The notes under the pieces: generated by a model
Database searches by the model: none
What the model saw: only the letters and a program-made list of their open reading frames with translations
Told to the model about the DNA's origin: nothing
Shown here: one piece after another, positions 54,393 to 64,000 of the stretch
How positions within the stretch are numbered: the first letter of the stretch is position 1
How the letters are laid out: the number at the start of each line of letters is the position of its first letter
Program-made: the position numbers and the translations under genes
DNA from: Saprospiraceae bacterium
GTDB lineage: Bacteria > Bacteroidota > Bacteroidia > Chitinophagales > Saprospiraceae
DNA length: 64,000 nucleotides
Direction of reading: 5' to 3'
NCBI GenBank assembly: GCA_016712145.1
Contig: JADJRO010000001.1
Location: 124,001-188,000 of the forward strand

Positions 54393-57300
54393 ATGAGTTG
54401 TTTATATTTTGGAGTTCTTACACGAGACATTAAGTTTGCCTTGGGAAAGTATTTATTGCAGTTTTTACTTTTTATAAGTTTTGCAGTAAATAGTTCCACA
54501 GCACAACAAGCTTGCGGGATTCCTTCTCCATTAACGGGTGTTACATCAGTTGTATGTAATAGTGAAGTGGATACATTCAGATTTAGATTTGGTACGTATA
54601 ATCCTGCCTTTACGTATCAATTGTCAATTTCACCAATTGGGGGTTTTACTTCAGCTACATTTGATCCTGCTATACCTGGATTTAGAGTAGTTTGGGGAAA
54701 CACACCAGGAAATTACAGCATGTATTTTCAAGTAATTAATCCTCCGGGCAATGCTTGTACGGATACCTTTAATATACATCTTTCAAATAGGATTGCACCA
54801 CAAATGAATTGTAACGATACTGTGAATGTATCGCTTGATGAATTTTGCAGTGCATTGATCTATCCAAGTATGTTTTTAGAAGGTCCCTTTGATTCTTTGG
54901 ATTATTCATTGACAATTGTTGATGCAATCACTAGAGTGCCATTGAATTCAAGTCCGTATGTCAATGGAGCTAATATAGGAAAGTACTACATTATCTATGT
55001 TACGCATATTTGTTCAGGCAATTATTGCTGGGGTTATATTTTGGTTGAAGATAAAATAAAACCAAAATTGGCTTGTTCAACGTACACAATTAATTGTGAC
55101 GCAGCTTATGCACCTGAAAATTTAGGTTTTCCTGTTCCACCAGGAGGAGTTAATCCAACACCCATTGGCCCCAGAACGTATTACACAGCCAATTCAGCAT
55201 ATGATAATTGCGGTCCGGTAACATTGAGTTATGTAGATCGATTGGTCCATGCAAATTGTCCGCCGCCTGTTCCATACATTGATACAGTATTTAGAGATTG
55301 GACTGCAATCGATTCTTATGGAAACATTACGAATTGTTCTGATACAATATTGATAAGGATAGGAGATATAACAGCAGTTATCTGCCCTCCAAATTTTGAC
55401 AACATTCAACATCCGGCGTTTACGTGAATGGATCATCGCTGATTGGTGTACTGGAAGAACCACAACCTGTATTCAGGTAATTAAAGTTATTGATGATCGT
55501 TTAATTCTGACCTGTTCTTTGAATCAGACCATTGTAACATTGCCAAACAGTTGTGAAGGAGAGACCACCATTGAAGTGCCACAAGCATTTAAAGAATGTT
55601 CCCACATTACATGGCAAGTGTTAATTAAAAGAGGTGTATTGGATACCACAATCCCTCCTTCAGCATTAAATGCATCAGCCGATGGTATTATAAAATTAAG
55701 TGAGACCCTATATAAAGTAAAAAACATACCTGTGGGTTTGTCATGGGTATTATTTATTGGTACTGATAATTGTGGAAATAGCGATACCTGTGCAACAGAA
55801 GTAACTGTAATTGAAAAAACCAAACCGATTGCAGTATGTGATTTGGAAACGGTTGTTGCATTGACAGATGATGGCTCAGCAAAAGTTTATGCTGAGACAT
55901 TTGATGACGGTTCGCATGACAATTGTGCCATGGGAGGATTCCGCGTTCGACGTATGACTCCAGGGAATTGTCCGAGTCCAATTAAAGCCGATGATCAATA
56001 CGGCCCTTTTGTAGAATTTTGTTGCAACGACATACCAAATAATCCAACCTTGGTTGTATTGGAGGTATCAGATCTTGCAGGAAATACAAATGAATGCATG
56101 GTCCGTGTAATTGTTCAAGATAAAAAACCACCAGTTGTAGATTGTTTGCCTAATATAACAATCAGTTGTGAATTTGATTATTCAAATTTAGCTGTTTTTG
56201 GAACCTATAGAAGAACTGCAGCAGAAAGAAGAGCTATTAAACTATTTGATCCAACGTATGATAAATTTGTTCAACCTCATTTATGGGGTTACGATGGACT
56301 CGTAATTGAAGATTGCAACCTTCATATTGATTCATCTGTAAGTTTTGCATTAAATCATTGTGGCGTAGGTAACATTTTACGCAGATATACTTTTTACGAT
56401 GATTTTAATGCGCCTTTTACTTGTGATCAGTATATCACTGTAGTTGATTCAACTCCTTTTAATGGTTCGATTAGCTGGCCAACTTCACCAATTGAAGTGA
56501 ATGGTTGCCATGCAGCCATTGATCCAAATGTCACGGGCAAGCCTAGCTGGCCAACCAATTTGACTTGTTCAAATATATTGGCTACCTATGACGATCAGGT
56601 ATTTAGTATCGTTGAAAATGTATGTTTTAAAGTATTGCGTAAATGGACTGTCGTTGATTGGTGTATTTATGACAGTAAAACAGGTTATGGTAGATGGTCT
56701 TTTACTCAGGTTATAAAAGTAAAAAATTCAATTGCACCAACATTTACAAGCAGTTGTGCAGATGTTTCCTTTGAGAGCGTCTCATCAGATTGCAATGGTT
56801 TTGCAACCTTAGTTGCATCCGCAATAGATGATTGTCAGCCAGCTCAATTGGTTTACAACTATGAGATTGATCTAAGTGATAATGGGTCAATCGATTATAC
56901 AGGAATAGGCAATAATGCAAGCGGTACGTATCCAGTGGGTATACACCGTATCAAATGGACGGTAACCGACCAATGCGGAAACTCAACCTTATGTAATTAT
57001 TTATTTACGATTTTGGATCGTAAGAAACCATCACCGGTTTGTGTAACTGGAATTATAACAGTGATTATGCCATCAAATGGACAAATTACAATCTGGGCTT
57101 CGGATTTCAATGCTAAAAGCTTTGATAATTGTACACTGCCTCAAAGATTGAATTATTCATTCTCGGTGGATCCTTCAGATAAATCAAGAACTTATACTTG
57201 TTCGCAAATAAAAAATGGTGTATCAGAATCTTTTGATGTAAGCATTTATGTAACAGATGAGTATGGTAACTACGATTATTGCGATACAAAAGTGATCATA

Positions 57301-58590
57301 CAGGATGGTTTAGGAAATGCGTGTAAAGATAATTTGACCGGAGGAGGTTCTACGGGTAATCTTGCAGGAAATATTTTCAATGAAGCAAACAGCAAAGTTG
57401 AAAATGCGATGGTTACATTAAATTCAATTTCTCCATCAATGACAAAGTATGAAATGACCAGACCTGATGGGCAGTATTCATTTATTCAAATTCCATTGAA
57501 TGAGAATTATATATTATCTGCTGAAAAAACAGATGATCCATTGAATGGAGTAACCACACAAGATATTGTTTTAATACAAAGACATATTTTAGGATTGCAG
57601 TTGTTGAATTCACCTTATAAATTGATTGCAGCGGATGTTAATAATTCACAGTCAATTACTGCTAAAGATGTTTCGGATCTGAGACGATTGATTTTAGGAG
57701 TCACTACAGATTTTATAGATCATAAATCATGGAAATTTGTAAATGCGAGCCAAGTATTTGTTGACATCAATCATCCATGGCCATATAATGATAACAGTGC
57801 GATTAATCAGTTTAGTAATGATAAATTAGACAATAACTTTATCGCAGTTAAAATGGGGGATGTGAGTGGAAATGCTCGTACGAGTCAATTTGGTAATTCA
57901 CAATCCAGAAATTCAAATGTTATGGAATTAGCGGTTCCTGATATAAGTTTCTCCATAAATGATTTGGTTCGTGTACCGGTGAAATTAAATGCAGCACATA
58001 CCATTTATGGTATGCAATCTGAGTTCAATTTCGATCCTTCCAGTTTAAGTTTCGTAGATATTGAATCAGGTGCTGTTAAACTGGATGCATCTAATTTTAT
58101 TAGCAATGGTTTTGCAAATGGTAAAATGCGGATGAGCTGGGAGCAGATTAACGGAATTGATGCTACACAAACGTTATTTACCTTGATTTTTAAAGCAAAC
58201 CGAAAAGGAGAGCTTAGCAGAAGCATGACCTTAATGAATAACAATTTTAAAGCAGAAGCATATGGAGAAAACACCGAAGCATTTGATCTGTCTTTAAAAT
58301 TCTACGATAACAATAATGTTTCGACCAATGGATTCTATTTATTTCAAAATCAACCGAATCCATTTAGTCAATCCACCAATATTTCTTTTCAGCTTCCACG
58401 CGACGGTGAAGTGCGATTGAAAGTAACAGATGTGGATGGACGGATCCTTATGAATCTAAGCCAATTCTATAAATCAGGTTTCCACACGGTGGAAATCGAT
58501 AAGCGGGAACTTAACAGGGCTGGTGTACTTTATTACCAATTGGAAATGGAGGGACATCGAGCCATACGGAAGATGCTTCTTATTGAATAA
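54393..58590 (+). pseudogene. giant T9SS surface protein (array member 2), broken by an out-of-frame internal deletion
   Basis: The first frame (54393-55427, 344 residues) has a signal peptide (LLQFLLFISFAVNSSTAQ) and modules like SLDEFCSALIYPSMFLEG and CWGYILVEDKIKP. It stops just after NFDNIQHPAFT. The second frame picks up at about 55420 with LREWIIADWC and runs to 58590. It contains further modules, LRKWTVVDWC, a dockerin-like pair (DDPLNGVTTQDI; AADVNNSQSITAKDVS), a cohesin-like domain (VRVPVKLNAAHTIYGMQSEF) and a sorting domain (NQPNPFSQSTNISFQL). In the paralogues, 65-135 residues lie between the two motifs, so sequence is missing, not just shifted. The first frame alone would be secreted without a sorting signal. 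Confidence 0.8.
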
Positions 58591-58739
58591 AGAGATCGTT
58601 TTCTAATTATACTCCCGTTTTTACCCCCAAAGTTTTAATAATCAAAACTCATTATACCCTCAAAGAACCGTTTGAGGATCTCAAAAATTGTCATTCAAAT
58701 TGTAAAAAGATAAATACTAAAACAAATAAATTATTCAAG

Positions 58740-61700
58740 ATGAGCAAATTATTTTACCCAAAGCAATTATCGATCTGGAGTCAGGCTTTTAGCTTGTTTC
58801 AGATGAAGAAAATGATTGCAGTTTTGCTGTTAACATGGGCAGCCATGCAGCAAGCCGATGCTCAGTGTTTAGATTTGACGAAAACATTGATTGGTGTTGC
58901 ACCAGCTTCCAGTGGTATTGTTGGGAACATTGATGTCACGTATCATTTGCATCTGAGAAACACGTGTCCGGTTACTACCAGTGTGGATGTTTATGATGAA
59001 CCATCATTACCATCAAATTTGGGCATTGCCTTTATTCGTGTAGTTGGAACACCTCAAATTGTTTCAGCAACCGATCCGATGAATGCAGGCACCATTAATC
59101 CTGGATATACAGGCATCGCTCCAAACCATAATTTAACCGATGGTTCAGGAGTGTTTTTTAATATTCCTGTAGGATATTCAGAAGTGACTTACAGTGTTAC
59201 TTATGAAGTCAATCCACGAATAGCAGGTGCTCCATCTCCTTTAAACAATCAATTCCGTGTTAGTCATGGTCCGATTGCACCTGAAACCATTATAAACTCA
59301 AACATTGTAAGCATTCCTGATTGTTGGACTAACTGTCAATTGGCTTGTAATAATCAGGTTCAAATTTCAGTAAACAGTGTTTGTGAAGCACAAATACTTG
59401 CTGCAATGATTTTGGAAGGGGAGTATGAAGATTGTGCTGATCTTGGATTTTTTGAAGTTACAATATATGATGGTACAAAAAAGGTTAATCTTCCTTTAGA
59501 CCAGTCGTATTTAAATAAAAAATTAAAAGTTAATGTTCGCAACGTTGTTTGCAACAATAACTGTTGGGGCTACATGATTCTCGAGGATAAAACAGCTCCA
59601 GCATTAAACTGCCGGGTACGTGATACTACAGTAAGTTGTTCAGCTAATATAACACCCCAAGCATTGGGCTTTCCGGTCAATAAATCTTTTGTTGATCAAA
59701 GTGTATATCCTTACATAGTTCGTCACATAGATTCATGTGGTATTGTTTACTTAACATATCAGGATAGCCTGGTAAAATATGATTGCACCAATGATTCACT
59801 GAGTGCAACCATTTATCGTAAATGGTGTGCAAGAGATCCAGGAGGCTTTACAGCTTGTTGTTATGATACCATTAATTTACGCAGAGGTACACTAGCTGAT
59901 ATTACCTTGCCAAGACATTATGATGGTCAACCAGGTAATTTGCCAATGTTAAAATGCGATGGTAATTGGACAAAATTAAGCAATGGATTCCCGGATACCT
60001 CTCCTTCAGGAACAGGAAGTCCTTCTGGTGTATTTTGTGGAAACATTCAATATGATTTTACGGATGATACCTTACAAGTTTGTAAGGGAACTTATAAATT
60101 ATTACGCAGATGGATAATTTTAGATTGGTGTAATCCGGCATTTAGAATAGACTGGATTCAACAAATAAAAGTTGTTGATGATCAACCACCTTTAGTAACC
60201 TGTCCTAAAAATTATACGGTTAATACCAATCCTTGGTCATGTACAGGATCTTTAATTTTACCAGTACCGATCGATTGGACGCCTACAACTGCGATCGATT
60301 CCAATACCATTCCTTTGGTTATTGAAAATTGTTCTGGTTGGACCTATTATGTTAAACATTTACCTGCAACAAATCCATCGGATTGTACGCCAATCCCTGG
60401 ACAGGGAGATACAAAAAATATTACAAAACTTGCTGATGGTAGATACCGTGTAGATAATATGCCATTAGGTTGTAATTGGATTTATTATATAATTACGGAC
60501 GGTTGCGGTAATTCTACAGCTTGTCAATTTGATATCGTAGTAACAGATCATACGCCACCGGTTGCGGTTTGCCAGCAAAAAACAGTCATTTCATTAGGTT
60601 CAAATGGAAAAGCAATAGTTCCTGCTGCAGTGTTTAATGATCGCAGTCATGATAATTGTGGACCAGTTCATTTTGAAGTTAGAAGAATGGATCCTGGACC
60701 TTGCGGAACAACTACGTTTAAAACTGAACAAGAATTTTGTTGTGCAGATGTATCTGCAACGGTTCCAGTAAGAGTTGTTTTACGAGTCATTGATGCTGCA
60801 GGAAATAGCAGCGAATGTATGATTGATGCTTTTATTCAGGATAAATTACCGCCTAAAATTACTTGCCCAAAAAATGTAGCAGTAATTTGCGGAACGGATT
60901 TGAGTAATTTGAATGTATTTGGTGTGCCAACCGCTACAGATAATTGCACGGTACGATTAGAAACCAGAGTTTCAAATAATTTGTCAAGTTGCAATGTTGG
61001 AACCATTGTAAGGGAGTTTGTTGCGATAGATAACGGAGGTTTAAGAGATTCCTGTACGCAAATCATTACAGTTTATGATAATAGTCCGTTTACAAGAAGC
61101 GACATTGTTTGGCCAGCAGATATACTGCTAACAGGATGTACGGATAGTCCGGATCCAAATATTACTGGCAAACCAACTTATAAAAATAGAGATGCATGCA
61201 ATCAGCCAATTTCTTCACATTCTGATCTGGCGTTTAATTATGTTGAAGGAGTTTGTTATAAGATATTAAGGACCTGGACTGTAATAGACTGGTGTACTTA
61301 TAATCCTGCTGCATTACCTAATCCTACTGGAGTATGGTATCATACCCAGGTTATTAAAATAAACAATACGGAAGCTCCGAATTTTACAAGTTCATGCGAA
61401 AACAAACAGTATTGCATAACAGCAGATTGTTCAATCAACGTATTGTTGGAAGCAACTGCTTCAGATAAATGCACACCACAGGATGAATTGCGTTGGAGCT
61501 ATCAGTTTGATATCAATAATGATGGCAGAGGAATCATCACGGGCACGAACAATAAGTTTTATTATGATTTAGTACAAGGCGAACATAGAATTAGCTGGAC
61601 AGTAGAAGATCAGTGTGGTAATAAATCGACTTGTAGTTATTTGATTTCAGTTGTTGATTGTAAGAAACCAACACCATACTGTTTGCCTGGCATTGTTACA

Positions 61701-63215
61701 GTGCTCATGCAAAACAATGGTACCGTAACGATTTGGGCAAATGACTTCAATGCAGGTTCATTTGATAATTGTACAGAAAAGCCAGAGTTAAGGTATTCTT
61801 TTTCAAGTGACGTTAATAATATTTCAAGAGTATTTACCTGTGCAGATCTTGCAAATGGCAAAGCAGACACCATTGAAGTTATGATGTTTGTTACAGATTT
61901 AGCAGGCAATCAAGATTTTTGCAGAACCAATATTATTCTTCAGGACAATCAGGATGCTTGTCCGGATGTACCCACTTTTGGAAACCTGGGTGGTGCAATC
62001 AGAGGATACAATCAGAATCCTTCGCCTGAAGTATTGGTAAATGTACAATCTGCTGGAAGCCCAATAACATCTGGAAATACAAATGGATCCGGAAGCTATG
62101 TGTTCAGCAATTTGAATATGCATAAAGATTATATGTTGATTCCTGAATTTGATAAAGATCCATTAAATGGAATTTCAACAAAAGATATTGTAAAAATACA
62201 AAGACACATTTTAGGATTGGAGATTCTTGATTCACCTTACAAATACATTGCTGCTGATGTTAACCGTTCAGGAAGTATTACAGCAAGAGATGTAAGCGAG
62301 TTGCGTAAATTGATATTAGGTATTGACAATAATTTTGAAAATAATAAATCCTGGAATTTTGTTGATGCGAATTGGGCAATTACTGCTGATAATTTCGCAT
62401 CCTATAAAAATCACATTCAGTTGAATGATTTTAACCAGAATGCAATGAATTTTGATTTTATATCAATAAAAACAGGTGATGTTACTGGTGAAGCCAATAC
62501 CGGTTTACAAAATCAACATCAGGCGAGTAGATCAAATCACAATTTAGTCCTTGAGGTTGGAGAAACAAATTTTGATAAAAATGAATTGATTAAAATACCA
62601 ATTCGTAGTATTAATAATGACTTTAGTTTAAACGGACTGCAGTTTGCAATGCAATTTGATGCAAGAGCACTTGAATTTATTGCGATTGAAAGTGCTGGTT
62701 TGGAAATGGATCCATCAAATTACAATGTAATGGGTGATGGTACAATCAGACTGAGTTGGAATGGAAATCAACCAAAGTTGATCTCCAACATGGAATGTTT
62801 GTTCTATTTGGTTTGTCAAACAAAACAAGTTGGACAAATTAATTACAATTCATTGAGAGTAATTCAAGAAGACTACTCCGCAGAAGCCTATACCCTCGGT
62901 GGTGATTTTGAGATCGCAATGGTGTACCGCTCAAGCAATAACAAAGTCGATGAATCGTATGAGCTTTTCCAGAATATACCGAATCCATTTTATAGTGAAA
63001 CGAATATTTACTTCAGAGTTCCTGAGGAAGAGCATGTGATGATTGGATTCTATGATATTTCTGGTAAGATGTTGAAATCTTATGAGATAGCAGCAAAAAA
63101 AGGAATCAATACGCTTAAAGTAAAAAGTGAAGAGTTCAACTCAAATGGAGTACTTTATTATAAGCTGGATGCGGACAGATTTAGTTCAACGCGAAAAATG
63201 ATTATTTTAAAATAA
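58740..63215 (+). CDS. giant T9SS surface protein with dockerin-like and cohesin-like modules (array member 3)
   Basis: A 1,491-residue exported protein. The membrane-targeting core (MKKMIAVLLLTWAAMQQADAQ) starts at residue 22 behind a hydrophilic lead. The first domain (about 45-195) is DUF11-like (NIDVTYHLHLRNTCPV). Family modules follow: SVNSVCEAQILAAMILEGEY, CWGYMILEDKTAP, KLLRRWIILDWCN, and ILRTWTVIDWCTY. The dockerin-like pair is at about 1138-1195 (KDPLNGISTKDI; AADVNRSGSITARDVS), the cohesin-like domain at about 1265-1395 (LIKIPIRSINNDFSLNGLQF), and the sorting domain at about 1405-1491 (NIPNPFYSETNIYFRVP). The ATG at 58803 is an alternative start. The 149-bp gap before it has a 7-bp-stem hairpin at 58658-58677 and no gene. 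Confidence 0.85.
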   Translation: MSKLFYPKQLSIWSQAFSLFQMKKMIAVLLLTWAAMQQADAQCLDLTKTLIGVAPASSGIVGNIDVTYHLHLRNTCPVTTSVDVYDEPSLPSNLGIAFIRVVGTPQIVSATDPMNAGTINPGYTGIAPNHNLTDGSGVFFNIPVGYSEVTYSVTYEVNPRIAGAPSPLNNQFRVSHGPIAPETIINSNIVSIPDCWTNCQLACNNQVQISVNSVCEAQILAAMILEGEYEDCADLGFFEVTIYDGTKKVNLPLDQSYLNKKLKVNVRNVVCNNNCWGYMILEDKTAPALNCRVRDTTVSCSANITPQALGFPVNKSFVDQSVYPYIVRHIDSCGIVYLTYQDSLVKYDCTNDSLSATIYRKWCARDPGGFTACCYDTINLRRGTLADITLPRHYDGQPGNLPMLKCDGNWTKLSNGFPDTSPSGTGSPSGVFCGNIQYDFTDDTLQVCKGTYKLLRRWIILDWCNPAFRIDWIQQIKVVDDQPPLVTCPKNYTVNTNPWSCTGSLILPVPIDWTPTTAIDSNTIPLVIENCSGWTYYVKHLPATNPSDCTPIPGQGDTKNITKLADGRYRVDNMPLGCNWIYYIITDGCGNSTACQFDIVVTDHTPPVAVCQQKTVISLGSNGKAIVPAAVFNDRSHDNCGPVHFEVRRMDPGPCGTTTFKTEQEFCCADVSATVPVRVVLRVIDAAGNSSECMIDAFIQDKLPPKITCPKNVAVICGTDLSNLNVFGVPTATDNCTVRLETRVSNNLSSCNVGTIVREFVAIDNGGLRDSCTQIITVYDNSPFTRSDIVWPADILLTGCTDSPDPNITGKPTYKNRDACNQPISSHSDLAFNYVEGVCYKILRTWTVIDWCTYNPAALPNPTGVWYHTQVIKINNTEAPNFTSSCENKQYCITADCSINVLLEATASDKCTPQDELRWSYQFDINNDGRGIITGTNNKFYYDLVQGEHRISWTVEDQCGNKSTCSYLISVVDCKKPTPYCLPGIVTVLMQNNGTVTIWANDFNAGSFDNCTEKPELRYSFSSDVNNISRVFTCADLANGKADTIEVMMFVTDLAGNQDFCRTNIILQDNQDACPDVPTFGNLGGAIRGYNQNPSPEVLVNVQSAGSPITSGNTNGSGSYVFSNLNMHKDYMLIPEFDKDPLNGISTKDIVKIQRHILGLEILDSPYKYIAADVNRSGSITARDVSELRKLILGIDNNFENNKSWNFVDANWAITADNFASYKNHIQLNDFNQNAMNFDFISIKTGDVTGEANTGLQNQHQASRSNHNLVLEVGETNFDKNELIKIPIRSINNDFSLNGLQFAMQFDARALEFIAIESAGLEMDPSNYNVMGDGTIRLSWNGNQPKLISNMECLFYLVCQTKQVGQINYNSLRVIQEDYSAEAYTLGGDFEIAMVYRSSNNKVDESYELFQNIPNPFYSETNIYFRVPEEEHVMIGFYDISGKMLKSYEIAAKKGINTLKVKSEEFNSNGVLYYKLDADRFSSTRKMIILK

Positions 63216-63322
63216 ACGGTTCTTGGGTAATTAGGCTGATTCCGGGGACAATCAAACGTTTCCGGATGAAAGCCAAATTCCAGATCTAAAATTAATTAAA
63301 CAGATATAAAAATTTCTTAATC

Positions 63323-64000
63323 ATGACCAAGAAGTTACCATTAAAAAATAGTATTATGAAAGAGATCTTCCAAACTCTTCAAGGGTTTTTACTTCTTACT
63401 GTGCTTGGTAAAAAAATGCGTTTACAATTAGCAATAGCTTTGCTTTTTGCTTTCGCAAACTTAAGCAATGCGCAGTATGTAAGCGGAGACACCAGTGTAT
63501 GTCCTGGAACCACTGTAACTTATAATTTCAGTGGCGGACCGTGGACCATTCAATTAATTACCGGTGGCGGTACTTTAATATCACCAGTAGGCCCATTAAA
63601 TAGTTTTACCATTGCATGGGGAACTTTTCCGGGAATTTATATCCTTAGATTGGATAACGGCATCGGTGGATTTTACAGCCAACATGTATATGTAGAGGGA
63701 GATTTTTCTCTCGCATGTGATGATCTTGTCAATGTTTCTTTAAATGGAAATTGTAAGGCATTAATTACACCAGACGTAATGTTGGAAGGTGAATTGTACC
63801 CTGATGATTCTTATTTGGTTACAGTTTATAATATCAACAACATCCCAATTCCTGGCAATGTAGTTGACTACAGTCATCTGGGTAAGACCTTAAAAGTACA
63901 TGTACGTCATTTATGTTCCGGAGTAGCATGCTGGGGTCGGATTTATGTGGAAGATAAATTCATACCTGAATTAACATGCAATCCAAGTCCATATATCGTA
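63323..64000 (+). CDS. giant secreted surface protein, partial (array member 4, C-terminus beyond window)
   Basis: Open from ATG 63323 to the window end (226 residues seen). A long N-terminal lead (MTKKLPLKNSIMKEIFQTLQ) precedes a second hydrophobic core (MRLQLAIALLFAFANLSNAQ) that looks like the true signal peptide. An initial Ig-like/PKD-type domain (VCPGTTVTYNFSGGPWTI) follows. Then comes the family module SLNGNCKALITPDVMLEGEL ending in CWGRIYVEDKFIPELTC. This order closely matches array member 2, so dockerin-like, cohesin-like and sorting domains are expected beyond the window. The gap 63216-63322 shows no gene. Confidence 0.8.
   Translation, partial: MTKKLPLKNSIMKEIFQTLQGFLLLTVLGKKMRLQLAIALLFAFANLSNAQYVSGDTSVCPGTTVTYNFSGGPWTIQLITGGGTLISPVGPLNSFTIAWGTFPGIYILRLDNGIGGFYSQHVYVEGDFSLACDDLVNVSLNGNCKALITPDVMLEGELYPDDSYLVTVYNINNIPIPGNVVDYSHLGKTLKVHVRHLCSGVACWGRIYVEDKFIPELTCNPSPYIV

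Overview
The window looks like the chromosome of a Bacteroidota bacterium, most likely of the Saprospiria type. The grounds are low GC, several genes preceded by the TAnnTTTG promoter box of this phylum, surface proteins ending in type IX secretion (T9SS) sorting domains, and giant Cys-rich extracellular proteins with dockerin-like and cohesin-like modules. No rRNA, tRNA, IS element, prophage or CRISPR array was found by eye.

Layout. 1-1553 (minus) is the N-terminal part of a giant secreted repeat protein that runs off the left edge. 1749-6400 holds a frameshifted EamA-type transporter, two small envelope proteins and a dusB-cca pair, with two hairpin/heptad repeat elements between the small genes. 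6598-11412 holds nhaD, a frameshifted BNR/sortilin-like secreted protein and a lone TonB-C-like protein. 11415-24025 is mostly housekeeping: trmD, an FKBP isomerase, an M20 dipeptidase, a prolyl oligopeptidase, a frameshifted miaE, a PspA-like coiled-coil protein, gpsA and yidC. A 796-bp gap (24026-24821) carries a candidate structured RNA on the minus strand, followed by typA/bipA.

26688-33735 is a coherent accessory block. A response regulator and histidine kinase (minus) are followed in the same direction by a vanadium-haloperoxidase-like enzyme, a small Cys protein, an outer-membrane-type protein and a lipoprotein. A second haloperoxidase-like lipoprotein is divergent from the regulator. 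33873-44258 mixes envelope genes (MORN lipoprotein, DUF1003, SPOR, a T9SS subtilisin) with metabolism (NifS-like desulfurase, glmM, methyltransferase, PAP2, aminotransferase).

44355-64000 is the most distinctive region. It has a ten-repeat Cys-rich T9SS protein (minus) and, divergent from it, four tandem paralogous giant secreted proteins. The three whose C-terminal coding region lies in the window carry a dockerin-like module, a cohesin-like domain and a C-terminal T9SS signal. The second member is broken by an out-of-frame internal deletion. The fragment at 1-1553 belongs to the same family.

Three other genes (1749-2656, 7877-10977, 18313-18917) are each broken by loss of one base in an A or T run. 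This looks like a shared sequencing or assembly signature, though real pseudogenes cannot be excluded.
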